Below are positions 8,256-15,904 of a stretch of DNA of 40,055 nt, in pieces. Source of the stretch: Clostridiales bacterium UBA1701 (GTDB lineage: Bacteria > Bacillota > Clostridia > Oscillospirales > Oscillospiraceae); assembly GCA_002320035.1 (NCBI GenBank), contig DCJL01000023.1:1-40055 (forward strand), in the 5' to 3' direction. A model generated the notes under the pieces. The model was not told where the DNA came from. It saw only the letters and a program-made list of their open reading frames with translations, and searched no databases. The position numbers were made by a program, and so were the translations under genes. The stretch's first letter is position 1; each line of letters opens with the position of its first letter.

Positions 8256-9071
8256 TCAGTATTCGAAATTGGGATCATAGTGGGCGTAAAACTCCTCGTA
8301 GCAGAGGCCCTGCTCCATGATAAAAGTAGCTGCCTCCACGCCCACATAGCGGTAGTGCCAGGGTTCGTCCCAGCCGGTGAGCAGGAGCTTGCGGGTGGGA
8401 TAGCGCTTGATGAAGCCGTACTCGGCGCAGTGCTCGTCAAGCCAGGCGAAAAATTCCTGGTTCATATTGCTGTACACCAGGCGGGAATATTCCCTGTCCA
8501 TCAAGTCCACTGCCAGGCCGAGCTGATGTTCGCTGGTGCCGGGATACATGGTGATGGTTTTCGCTTCCGCCACGGCGTCCTGATACAGGGGGTCCATGTA
8601 ATCGTCCACCCCCATGCCGTAGGCAATCTGGCTGGCCTTACGGTTGAAAAGCTCGTTCTGCCAGGAATAGGAGCGGTACGCACCGGCCACATGGACTGTG
8701 AAGCCCGCGTCCTTTATTGCCTCCAGCAGGTCCTCCAGATGGGGCAGCGCCGCCTTGTCGAACATCATGCTCCGGGTACCCGGTATCTGCTCCACATCGG
8801 GCTTGAAGGCCGAGGAGAGGGCGTGACCGTCCCTGACCATGTAATACTGGGGCGCTTCTATGTTGATATCCGGCCAAATATCCTCTGTGGGCTCGGGCGC
8901 GGTGGTGGCGTTGGGATCGATAAAGGAGACGCTGTCGCTTCTCACAGAACCGCCCTCCGCCCCGCCGAAGATCACATCCGTCTGCCTGCCCATGCGGGAG
9001 ACAACAATCGTATAGAGCACAAGGCACATGGCCGCCATGCATAAGATCCACATTGTTTTCTTTCTTCTCAT
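8256..9071 (-). CDS. VanY/DacB-type D-alanyl-D-alanine carboxypeptidase (M15B)
   Basis: Membrane-anchored zinc peptidase predicted to trim the terminal D-Ala of peptidoglycan stems outside the cell. The 271-residue protein has a basic start and one hydrophobic signal anchor (about residues 6-23), then a low-complexity linker. The M15 core shows GTSEHQLGLAVDLMDRE (His and Asp zinc ligands), a segment ending YGFIKRYP, and EPWHYRYVG (catalytic Glu and third ligand His). It is a single gene with its own promoter, directly downstream of the last sigK piece. No vancomycin-resistance genes are nearby, so a housekeeping or sporulation role in the cell wall is more likely. Confidence 0.9.
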   Translation of the reverse strand: MRRKKTMWILCMAAMCLVLYTIVVSRMGRQTDVIFGGAEGGSVRSDSVSFIDPNATTAPEPTEDIWPDINIEAPQYYMVRDGHALSSAFKPDVEQIPGTRSMMFDKAALPHLEDLLEAIKDAGFTVHVAGAYRSYSWQNELFNRKASQIAYGMGVDDYMDPLYQDAVAEAKTITMYPGTSEHQLGLAVDLMDREYSRLVYSNMNQEFFAWLDEHCAEYGFIKRYPTRKLLLTGWDEPWHYRYVGVEAATFIMEQGLCYEEFYAHYDPNFEY

Positions 9072-9142
9072 TCAAACACCTGCCTCAGGGAAGAATAACC
9101 CGGTTTGGAGCCGGGAGGGAATTTTTTGTCCTTGATGGCGGC

Positions 9143-9171
9143 ATTATATCACCATTGTGCCGCAAATTCAA
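9143..9171 (-). promoter_or_regulatory. Sigma-A promoter of the carboxypeptidase gene
   Basis: On the minus strand TTGAAT (9171-9166), a 17-bp spacer and TATAAT (9148-9143). It begins 30 bp after the sigK stop codon and drives the M15 peptidase gene. Confidence 0.75.
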
Positions 9172-9200
9172 GTCTCTCCGCCCCGCCGCTCCCCACCGGC

Positions 9201-9274
9201 CTACATGGGATTGGCGTCCTCCCCCAGGGCTTCCCGCAGTTTCTCCAGCGCCCGCTTCTCGATGCGCGATACAT
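9201..9274 (-). CDS. sigK: sigK fragment 3: C-terminal end of sigma-K (region 4.2)
   Basis: The last 22 codons of sigma-K: SRIEKRALEKLREALGEDAN then PM and a TAG stop at 9201-9203. It has no start codon of its own. Reading into the left, the codons AAT GTA precede TCG, and AATGTATCG matches the end of fragment 2 (TATGTATAG) over the 6-bp core ATGTAT at 9269-9274. Joining fragment 2 to this piece at the core rebuilds SRSYV-SRIEKRAL, the recognition helix region of SigK. Sigma-K drives late mother-cell gene expression during sporulation. The piece is separated from fragment 2 by element A and is not functional alone. Confidence 0.93.
9269..9274 (-). repeat. Element A attachment core, downstream copy (ATGTAT)
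   Basis: ATGTAT on the minus strand, shared exactly with 16789-16794. The flanks diverge just outside it: A-core-CGCG here, T-core-AGCG at the other copy. The predicted excised circle would have arms CGGCGC and GCGACG around the core, a 5 of 6 dyad, as expected for a serine-recombinase site. Confidence 0.85.
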
Positions 9275-9331
9275 TGCGCCGAAGCAAATGCAAGTGCTTT
9301 TGCCTTGAAAAAGTACCGATTTTGCGGCAAA

Positions 9332-10915
9332 TTATGTAGAATTAGCGTCATTTGGCTGCTGAAAGCGGAATTTAATAATGAGCTGTTTATCCTCTGTCAG
9401 CTCCACCCTTTCGATGAGGCTGACCAGCAGTTCCCGGCTGGCAAAGGCGCTGTCCATAAAGCGCTGAACCAATTCCTCTGCCCTGTCCTTTGCAGATACC
9501 GGGCTTTTTTTCTGCATTTCCAGCTCCCGCCGTTTTTCCTCAAAAGCGGCTCTCTCCGATTTGGCTTTGCTGTAGATGCGCTCAAAATCCGTCTCGGTCA
9601 GCAGCCCGCTGAGCCTATCCATATACATCTTGTCAAGATTCGCCGTCAAACTATCAATCCTGCTTTGGATCGCCTGCATCTCAGTTTCCAGCGCGTTCTC
9701 CTTTTGGGCCTGCTCCACCGCTTCCTGCGCGGCAGGCAACAGTTCAGTAGGGTTCAAATATACCTCGCATACTTCCCGCACTTTGGCGATGACGGCATCC
9801 GTGACGGTTTTTTCCTTGATGGAGTGGCAGGTACATATACCCGCCTTTGTGAAGCGCTGATAAGTACGGCAGACAAAATACAGTACATCCTCTCCTGCTG
9901 CATTTTTACGGTTAAGTACCGACAAGGGATAGCCGCACTCATGGCAGAAAATCAGACCCTTCAACAGAAAGTCATAGGTTCTGCTTCTGGTGTGCTTCCG
10001 GCTATTCACCAGCATGCGAACCTTCTGAAAGCTCTCCTTGTCGATCAGCGGCTCATGGGTATTCTCAACCACCACCCAGTTATCTTTATCCTGCTTCAGG
10101 CATTTCTTGGATTTGTAACTGATCTTCACTTGCCGTCCCTGCACCATATTGCCAATATAAGTCTCATTTTGCAGCATGTCGGAAATACGCTCGCTGCTCC
10201 ACAGGCCGGTGTAGGGGCCGGGCTTGGCAACAGGCAGCCCGGCATAGGTGGCCGGGGTCGGCACCCTCTCCGAATTCAAGTGCGTGGCAATCTGCCGGCA
10301 GCTCATCCCTTCCAGCGCCATTGCGAAAATGCGTCGCACCACCGGGGCCGCTTCCTCGTCTATGACGATTTTGTTTTTCTCTGTGGGGTGCATCTTGTAA
10401 CCATAAACCGGTTTGCCCCCGATAAACTGGCCCTTGCGCTGCTTATCCCGCTTGACACTTTTAATTTTCTTGGAGATGTCCTTGGCGTACATATCGTTCA
10501 TAATGGCACGGAATGGGGTGATATCGTTGGCGGTGGAGTCCACACCGGTGTCAATGCCATCCAGAAGGGAAATGTACCGCACCCGGTGCTCCGGGAAGTA
10601 CCGCTCCATATAGTGGCCAGTCATGATGTAATCACGGCCCAAACGGGAAAGGTCTTTGGTGATGACCATATTGACCTTTTTAGTTTCAATGTCACCAATC
10701 ATTCGCTGAAAACTGGGACGGTCAAAACTGGTGCCGCTCCATCCGTCATCTACATAAGTGTCGAAGACGGACAGTCGGTGCTGCTGAACAAACTCCCGCA
10801 GCAGAGATTCCTGGTTCTGGACACTCTGGGATGGTCCTTCGCTTTCATCCTCCTTTGATAGTCTGATGTATAAAGCCACATGGTAATCCATGGGGTTGCT
10901 TATCTCTAAGTACAT
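9332..10915 (-). CDS. Large serine recombinase of element A
   Basis: Site-specific DNA recombinase of 527 residues, predicted to excise element A and rebuild sigK. The N-terminal resolvase domain shows YIRLSKEDE with catalytic Ser20, QNQESLLREFV, YVDDGWSGTSFDRPSF and ITKDLSRLGRDY. Then come a recombinase domain (KPVYGYKMHP), a zinc-ribbon (CHECG, later C and CTC), a coiled coil around 380-450, and a C-terminal tail. The start at 10915 is set by AGGAGGT with 6-nt spacing; a longer frame to 10942 has no such site. It lies 58 bp from the attachment core, in sigK orientation, the same geometry as the recombinase of element B. A promoter was not identified. Confidence 0.95.
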   Translation of the reverse strand: MYLEISNPMDYHVALYIRLSKEDESEGPSQSVQNQESLLREFVQQHRLSVFDTYVDDGWSGTSFDRPSFQRMIGDIETKKVNMVITKDLSRLGRDYIMTGHYMERYFPEHRVRYISLLDGIDTGVDSTANDITPFRAIMNDMYAKDISKKIKSVKRDKQRKGQFIGGKPVYGYKMHPTEKNKIVIDEEAAPVVRRIFAMALEGMSCRQIATHLNSERVPTPATYAGLPVAKPGPYTGLWSSERISDMLQNETYIGNMVQGRQVKISYKSKKCLKQDKDNWVVVENTHEPLIDKESFQKVRMLVNSRKHTRSRTYDFLLKGLIFCHECGYPLSVLNRKNAAGEDVLYFVCRTYQRFTKAGICTCHSIKEKTVTDAVIAKVREVCEVYLNPTELLPAAQEAVEQAQKENALETEMQAIQSRIDSLTANLDKMYMDRLSGLLTETDFERIYSKAKSERAAFEEKRRELEMQKKSPVSAKDRAEELVQRFMDSAFASRELLVSLIERVELTEDKQLIIKFRFQQPNDANST

Positions 10916-10951
10916 ACCATACCTCCTGAGATAAGCGGCCATTCATCGACA

Positions 10952-11086
10952 TTATTGTATCGTAGCTTTTCCATATCCGGCAAGGATGCGGTGAAGATAC
11001 AGCCGAAAGGACTCTTCCAGAAGCTCCGGCAGTGCTCTCTCGGCTGACTCAAAAACACAACGTACAACAGGGGCGTTTTTCGGCAT
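10952..11086 (-). CDS. Small 44-residue protein upstream of recombinase A
   Basis: I do not recognise a named family. The protein starts PKNAPVVRCVFESAERALPE and ends with a short helical segment (LLEESFRLYLHRILAGYG). AAAGGAGG stands 8-9 nt upstream of the ATG, an excellent ribosome binding site, so translation is likely. It ends 36 bp before the recombinase start and is probably cotranscribed with it. A small partner next to a large serine recombinase could be a recombination directionality factor, but this is inference from position only. Confidence 0.65.
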   Translation of the reverse strand: MPKNAPVVRCVFESAERALPELLEESFRLYLHRILAGYGKATIQ

Positions 11087-11163
11087 GGTATCATCCTCCT
11101 TTACGATATAGAAAAGAATATGTGTAAATCTGCTAAGCATTGCCTGTCCATTGAAAAAGGCAT

Positions 11164-11192
11164 AAAAAATCGCCACCCGTTCGAGTGGCGAT
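11164..11192 (-). terminator. Terminator after the 106-residue ORF
   Basis: Minus-strand stem ATCGCCAC / GTGGCGAT (11192-11185 with 11076-type partner at 11176-11169), 8-nt loop, followed by six T (11169-11164). It separates the integrase plus 106-residue ORF unit from the 44-residue ORF plus recombinase unit. Confidence 0.8.
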
Positions 11193-11201
11193 GAGAGTTG
11201 C

Positions 11202-11522
11202 TTATGAAATAGAGGAAGTATTTGTACAGATTGTGTCCCAATCGGATACACCATATCCTCGCATAGCATCCGCTGCGATCAAGACAGCGAATACATAAGG
11301 GCGAATCCACGCGTCGCTAGCGTTGCTGAGGATGGATTGTATAGTCAGGTCATCATCCAGCTGCAAGCGGATTTGGAGAAGCTCTTTTTCGGTTTGGAAC
11401 AATCCCGCCAATTCGTTTGGGGCTTCCTCCTCGATAGAGAACGTCTGTGAGCTGTGCAGGATTTGTGTTGCTTGTTGGTATAGGACGGTAGTACTGAAAT
11501 CATGAATGTCCGGTAATTTCAT
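11202..11522 (-). CDS. Hypothetical 106-residue protein following the integrase
   Basis: Not recognised. The sequence is acidic and mostly helical, with no membrane segment. Visible features are a Gln/Ser-rich N-terminal third and a segment RPYVFAVLIAADAMRGYGV near residues 75-95. AAAGGAG lies 8 nt before the ATG. The gene begins 6 bp after the integrase stop codon and ends just before a strong terminator, so it is probably made from the integrase transcript. It could be an accessory factor (excisionase or regulator) for either recombinase of element A; nothing in the sequence proves this. Confidence 0.6.
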   Translation of the reverse strand: MKLPDIHDFSTTVLYQQATQILHSSQTFSIEEEAPNELAGLFQTEKELLQIRLQLDDDLTIQSILSNASDAWIRPYVFAVLIAADAMRGYGVSDWDTICTNTSSIS

Positions 11523-11527
11523 AGTTT

Positions 11528-12637
11528 TTACTCCTTTTGAAGAATTGTATTTATGGTTTCGGAACTTTTGAGTTTGGTTGAAAAATCAAGGTGGACATAC
11601 AAATCGGCAGTGGTTTGATAGGTGCTGTGTCCCAGCCATTGCTGTACTTCCAGCAACGGGACCCCAGAGGAAATCAAAATCCCGGCACAACTATGGCGCA
11701 GGTCATGAAACCGTATCTTCCGAAGATTGTTTTTCTGCAAAAAAGACTGAAAGCGGCGGCTCAGCTGATCGGGACGGAAAGGCACACCGTTCTCGTCCAA
11801 GCAAAGCCAACCGTTTTCCCGCTGATACCGATATAATAGAGGCAGTATATTTTCTGGAATGGGCAAGGTGCGATAACTCGCCTTTCGCTTCAATACCTCC
11901 CGGCTGTGAACTTTGCTTTTTCCATGCAAAGATGTTTGCGTGACGGCACAGCGAACAGAGAGCAATCTGCGATCTAAATCCAGAGCTTCCCAGCGAAGTC
12001 CCAGTACCTCACTACGCCGCAGGCCGAACACAAGAGCCAACACCACAGGAAGCTCCAGAGTTTGTCCATGTAGTAGATTCAAAAGCTGGGAAGCTTCCTC
12101 AGCGGAATAGGTCTGCGGCAAAAAATCACCCCTGCGAGGTTTAGACGCCTGCCTTGCTGGATTTGCTTCAATCAGGCCAAGAGTAACCGCCTTTTCCAAT
12201 GCAGTGTGAATGTTGGCATGATGGCGCAAAACGCTGGTTGAGGAAAGTCCTTTGTGAAGCAGCCAGTCATAATAGCTTGTGATGTCTCCGGTTGTCAGAG
12301 CCCGAAGTGTAATCTGTCTTTCTTCAAAGTATGGGACAATGGATTGTTCGACAACCCGACAGTAAGATGCAAATGTTGTAGGTGCTACGGTGGGGCGAAT
12401 TTGTGCCAGCCAATCTCGCATAAAGTCGGAAAACATGGATCCATTTTGTAGGTCATGTTGCCGTTCTTTTGTAAATGCTCTGCGCAGATCCAGCAGCATC
12501 GCCTCTGCCCGCCGTTTGTTTCCTTTTTCCTTCAAGTGGGTCGTCACCGATTTTGTTCGCCGTTTACCCGTGCTATCTTTGTAAGATAAAATCATCTGCC
12601 AGTATCCATTTTGCACACGCAAGTGTCCAGCAACCAT
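11528..12637 (-). CDS. Tyrosine-recombinase integrase
   Basis: Phage/ICE-type site-specific integrase of about 369 residues from the ATG at 12637, which has AGGCGG 8 nt upstream. An open frame to 12787 adds 50 unlikely residues. An AP2-like arm-binding region comes first (GYWQMILSYKDSTGKRR), then a SAM-like core-binding domain, then the catalytic domain with FGLRRSEVLGL (Arg), HDLRHS (His and Arg), LGHSTYQTT (His) and the nucleophile Tyr in DLYVHLD. All key residues are present. It is a second class of recombinase in element A, probably left from an earlier integrative element, and need not act on sigK. A tRNA-Leu-like fragment lies 74 bp upstream. Confidence 0.92.
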   Translation of the reverse strand: MVAGHLRVQNGYWQMILSYKDSTGKRRTKSVTTHLKEKGNKRRAEAMLLDLRRAFTKERQHDLQNGSMFSDFMRDWLAQIRPTVAPTTFASYCRVVEQSIVPYFEERQITLRALTTGDITSYYDWLLHKGLSSTSVLRHHANIHTALEKAVTLGLIEANPARQASKPRRGDFLPQTYSAEEASQLLNLLHGQTLELPVVLALVFGLRRSEVLGLRWEALDLDRRLLSVRCAVTQTSLHGKSKVHSREVLKRKASYRTLPIPENILPLLYRYQRENGWLCLDENGVPFRPDQLSRRFQSFLQKNNLRKIRFHDLRHSCAGILISSGVPLLEVQQWLGHSTYQTTADLYVHLDFSTKLKSSETINTILQKE

Positions 12638-12710
12638 ACATAAAACCGCCTTTCCTAATGTTGGTAATCTTATGTTACTATGGCCACCAGACACCATGGC
12701 AAACGAAGCA

Positions 12711-12725
12711 GACTCAAAATCCGTT
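12711..12725 (+). other. tRNA-Leu anticodon-arm-like fragment, possible old att site
   Basis: GACTCAAAATCCGTT resembles the anticodon loop and 3' strand of tRNA-Leu(CAA), preceded by TGGCAAACGAAGCA, which resembles a D-arm remnant. The 5' anticodon stem does not pair and no acceptor stem exists, so it is not a tRNA gene. Located just upstream of the tyrosine integrase, it is a candidate attachment-site remnant. Confidence 0.4.
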
Positions 12726-12732
12726 ATGTATG

Positions 12733-12770
12733 ACAAGGCCGTGGAAAAATCCACGGCCTTGTTTTGTTTC
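12733..12770 (+). terminator. Strong plus-strand terminator upstream of fic
   Basis: Stem ACAAGGCCGTGG / CCACGGCCTTGT (12733-12744 and 12751-12762), 6-nt loop, followed by TTTGTTTC. No plus-strand gene is visible before it; it may insulate the fic-Pycsar operon from read-through, or belong to a lost gene. Confidence 0.7.
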
Positions 12771-12809
12771 TCCAAAGGAGGCATCACTCAAACGATGTGC
12801 TATTTTTGA

Positions 12810-12838
12810 TTGATGAAATGAGCGATGCATGATATAAT
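12810..12838 (+). promoter_or_regulatory. Sigma-A promoter of the fic-cyclase operon
   Basis: TTGATG (12810-12815), 17-bp spacer, TATAAT (12833-12838), 34 bp before the fic ATG. It probably drives all four genes to 16645, since the gaps between them are 37, 1 and 10 bp. Confidence 0.75.
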
Positions 12839-12871
12839 AAAATTACTCTATTTCGATTATGAGGTATTGGA

Positions 12872-13858
12872 ATGAGAAACAAAAAGCCTCCTTTTGAAAT
12901 CACAAATCGGATGATTGACTATGTAGCGGAAATCGCTGAACTGCTCGGAAAGCTGAATGTGACAGACGCGCTTTCTTCAAACCCTACTTTGCGCCGCAGC
13001 AACCGAATCCGCACCATACATGGTTCGTTGGCGATTGAGCAGAACACCCTTTCCTTGGAGCAGGTAACTGCCGTGCTGAACGGCAAGCATGTCCTGGCTC
13101 CACCCAAGGATATTGCCGAAGTCAAAAACGCCTATGACATTTATGAGCGGCTTGATGAACTTGATCCCTATTCCGTGGACGATCTTCTGACTGCCCATGG
13201 CATTATGACACGGGGATTGGTGGAGGAGTCCGGCGTATTTCGCAGCCGCCCTGTGGGTGTGGTAGACAGCGAAGGGAATGTCCTGCATTTTGGTACGCTT
13301 CCACAGTATGTCCCTGATTTGGTCATGGAGTTGCTGGATTGGGCAAAGACCAGCGAGGTGCACATGCTGATCCGTAGCTGTGTGTTCCACTATGAACTGG
13401 AACTGATCCATCCCTTTGCCGATGGAAATGGGCGTGTAGGACGACTATGGCACACACTGCTACTTTCTAAATGGAATCCAGCCTTTGCCTGGCTACCAGT
13501 GGAGTCGATCATCCATGACCGACAGCAGGAGTATTATACTGCCATCAACGCTTCTAATGACGCGGAAGAGTCTACGGTATTTATCGAGTTCATGCTGTCA
13601 GCTATCAAAGCATCACTCATAGAAGCAATTGGCGCGAGCGTTGCAATGAGTGATGGAAAAATGGACAAGGCAACCCTCCGTTGGAACAAGATTCAGGAGT
13701 ATTTGAAAACTCACGACTATATCATGAATGCCGATGTGCGGGAACTGTGTGGTGTATCGGCGGCAACGGCTAATCGGATTCTATCGAGTTTTGTTGAGGA
13801 AGGAAAATTGAGCAAATACCGTGAAGGCGGACATTGGGCATATAAAAAGTCAAACTAG
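12872..13858 (+). CDS. Fic-domain protein with C-terminal winged helix
   Basis: Predicted to transfer AMP (or another nucleotide moiety) to a target protein. It has 328 residues. The Fic motif HPFADGNGRVGR is complete at 180-191 with catalytic His180. An N-terminal helix has S52-LAI-E56-Q57, close to the class II self-inhibitory motif (S/T)xxxE(G/N), so activity is probably held in check until triggered. The C-terminal 60 residues look like a winged helix (YIMNADVRELCGVSAATANR). It is the first gene of an operon with two nucleotide cyclases and a Pycsar-type membrane effector. It could be part of a defence system or a passenger; its target is unknown. Confidence 0.9.
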   Translation: MRNKKPPFEITNRMIDYVAEIAELLGKLNVTDALSSNPTLRRSNRIRTIHGSLAIEQNTLSLEQVTAVLNGKHVLAPPKDIAEVKNAYDIYERLDELDPYSVDDLLTAHGIMTRGLVEESGVFRSRPVGVVDSEGNVLHFGTLPQYVPDLVMELLDWAKTSEVHMLIRSCVFHYELELIHPFADGNGRVGRLWHTLLLSKWNPAFAWLPVESIIHDRQQEYYTAINASNDAEESTVFIEFMLSAIKASLIEAIGASVAMSDGKMDKATLRWNKIQEYLKTHDYIMNADVRELCGVSAATANRILSSFVEEGKLSKYREGGHWAYKKSN

Positions 13859-13895
13859 AATCAAAAAATGTTTCACAAGCAACGGGGGAAGAATT

Positions 13896-15329
13896 ATGAG
13901 TTTATCAAAAAGTGACTTTGAGAAACTAAACGAACGACTAAAGAAAATCACCGAACAGAAAGTCGAGGAAATTGACATTGCTACCGACTATCCACCTACC
14001 ATAGAATTGCTTGAAGACAACAATAAAACATATTCTATTAGAGCTGCCATTCTTTTTGTGGACATCCGAAAATCTACATATTTGACAGAGACGAGTCAAG
14101 CAAAAAGCATGGTAAAAATATATCGTTCATTTATGCGAATGGCAGTAGAATGCGTCCGAAAAAATGGAGGTGTGACACGACAGTTTTCTGGTGACAGAAT
14201 TATGGGTGTATTCTTAGATACCATTAACTCAGATACCGGTGAAATAATTGCCAAAGCAGTCGATAAAGCTATTGAAACAGCTCGTTGCTTACAAACCACA
14301 GTTGATTATAGCTTAAATAGACATCTGAAAAATAATGTCAATGGTAAAACCATAGAATGTGGAATTGGAATTGATTTCGGGAAGGTACTCGTTACACAAG
14401 TTGGCATGTATGGTTTAGAACATGATGAAAGCAAGGAAAATGAAATAGATTGTGTATGGGTAGGGAACACAACTAATCACGCGAGCAAATACTCTGATTT
14501 AGCTTCTGGTGGTGAAATCTTTATATCAGAAAGTGTTTATAACAATCTTTCCGATTCTTATAAACAGGTGTGGACAGAAGCTGCGAAATACAAAGGCTCC
14601 CGAGCATTCCTGGGGTATATCACATCTAATTATTATTTAGATTATGCAGAAGAGCTGGGTACTCCTACTAAAGCAGAAAATGACCATGCTTCAGAAATAG
14701 ATACATACGGACAGCTCGCAGAGGGAATAAAAGAAATCGAACGTTTACAGCAAAAACTTATTGCACGTGAAAAGGAACTGGCTATACTGGAAGAGCAGCT
14801 TCGCAGAAAAAATGAACTGTATGCAACGGAGTGTGCCCAAGCCAAAGAAGGCCAAAAAAAAGCCCGTGCTCTCCAATTGCTTGCGGAAAAAAATTTACGT
14901 ATGCTAAAGGAAAACTATTTTTCACTTACTTATAAAATAATCAATTTTGCCCATTGTGAACCGGTATATGTACAATCTTTTTCTCAAGAGCTATGGGACT
15001 TGATTATCAATAAAGCCTTCACTTTAGGCGCTCAACTTGGATACTCTGATGCTGAAATTAAAAGTAAATTAGATTGTGGATTAATTGCCATTTACAGGCA
15101 CTACGAATTATACGAGAAGGCATATGATGTTATTGTTACAATGGCGGAAACCAATACTGTTTGGGTTAATCTAGATGGTGCAACACTAAAGTGGGCAAAA
15201 GAGAACTATAAACTGTATTCTTTGATTAACGCAATCGAACGACGACTTGTGAATTATACTGTCAGCTATGAACATCGAAAAACATTTGAACAGGCACTCC
15301 AGACTGTAAAAGCACTAAGGGGATTTTAG
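13896..15329 (+). CDS. Class III nucleotide cyclase with coiled coil and C-terminal helical domain (Pycsar-like)
   Basis: Predicted nucleotide cyclase making a cyclic nucleotide signal; in Pycsar systems the products are cCMP or cUMP made on phage infection. It has 477 residues. The cyclase domain (about 48-245) has both metal aspartates, D56 in LFVDIRKST and D100 in FSGDRIMGVF, plus GIGIDFGKV and WVGNTTNHASK with N194. A coiled coil follows (about 270-340), then a roughly 130-residue helical domain that I do not recognise. The ATG at 13896 follows GGGGGAAG. The next gene starts 1 bp after its stop. Codon use is AT-rich, unlike the sigK flanks. Nucleotide choice cannot be read with confidence. 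Confidence 0.85.
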   Translation: MSLSKSDFEKLNERLKKITEQKVEEIDIATDYPPTIELLEDNNKTYSIRAAILFVDIRKSTYLTETSQAKSMVKIYRSFMRMAVECVRKNGGVTRQFSGDRIMGVFLDTINSDTGEIIAKAVDKAIETARCLQTTVDYSLNRHLKNNVNGKTIECGIGIDFGKVLVTQVGMYGLEHDESKENEIDCVWVGNTTNHASKYSDLASGGEIFISESVYNNLSDSYKQVWTEAAKYKGSRAFLGYITSNYYLDYAEELGTPTKAENDHASEIDTYGQLAEGIKEIERLQQKLIAREKELAILEEQLRRKNELYATECAQAKEGQKKARALQLLAEKNLRMLKENYFSLTYKIINFAHCEPVYVQSFSQELWDLIINKAFTLGAQLGYSDAEIKSKLDCGLIAIYRHYELYEKAYDVIVTMAETNTVWVNLDGATLKWAKENYKLYSLINAIERRLVNYTVSYEHRKTFEQALQTVKALRGF

Positions 15330-15330
15330 A

Positions 15331-15894
15331 ATGAGTAAAAGAAGGGCAACTCCAAAGACGGATAACATAGGTTCATTTAGCAAAGATGATGCATATCAAT
15401 TACTTACCATTATTAACACCTGGATAGGTAACTTTGATTCAAAAAGTTCATTTGGCTTGGCACTTGTTGGTATTCTTATTGGCTTTACTTTTACAGACAG
15501 TATTCCTAGCGCTTTCATCAGAATAGCAGAAGCTTCAAAACTTGCAGATCTTAATGCTTGTGAAGTCATCGGGGCATTAATGATTGTTTTACTCTATCTA
15601 TCAAGCCTAAGTTCTCTGATATACCTAATGTTAGTGATTACAGCTCGGACTAAAAATCCAAATACGTCACAATCTAAGTTCTTTTTCGGCTCGATTTCTA
15701 ACTTTGAACTGCAGGACTATAAAGAGAAGGTTAGTGTAATGACAGAGAAAGATATGCTCAGTGATCTTGAAGAACAAATACACACAAACTCCAAAATCTG
15801 TACACTGAAAGCAAAATATTACAAAAAAGGCACCCAAGCATTATTTGCAACTGTACTGCTTTGGTCTGCTTGCAAAATCTTCAGACTACTATGA
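15331..15894 (+). CDS. Pycsar-type membrane effector (DUF5706-like)
   Basis: Predicted cell-killing membrane effector that responds to a cyclic nucleotide. It has 187 residues. After a soluble start with LLTIINTWIGNFDSKSSF come a hydrophobic segment at about 41-58, a second at about 81-104, a soluble part with FFFGSISNFELQDY and LEEQIHTNSKI, and a third hydrophobic stretch at the C-terminus (170-187). The segment pattern INTWI-N-D-K-S-F, FFGSI-Y, and L--QI--NS-I is what I know from the Pycsar effector family (DUF5706). It sits between two cyclase genes, 1 bp after the first. Family assignment is from memory of the pattern. Confidence 0.8.
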   Translation: MSKRRATPKTDNIGSFSKDDAYQLLTIINTWIGNFDSKSSFGLALVGILIGFTFTDSIPSAFIRIAEASKLADLNACEVIGALMIVLLYLSSLSSLIYLMLVITARTKNPNTSQSKFFFGSISNFELQDYKEKVSVMTEKDMLSDLEEQIHTNSKICTLKAKYYKKGTQALFATVLLWSACKIFRLL

Positions 15895-15904
15895 GGTTAA
15901 AAGT

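Noticed and set aside
9085..9351. A minus-strand frame of 88 codons over the end of sigK
   Set aside because: It overlaps sigK fragment 3 and the carboxypeptidase promoter in another frame and has shadow-like composition.
11087..11165. A sigma-E or sigma-A promoter before the 44-residue ORF and recombinase A
   Set aside because: ACATATT resembles a sigma-E -35 element, but no -10 match follows, and no sigma-A pair with 16-18 bp spacing was found.
12690..12730. A tRNA-Leu gene
   Set aside because: Only an anticodon-loop-like stretch exists; the stems do not pair and there is no acceptor or T-arm.
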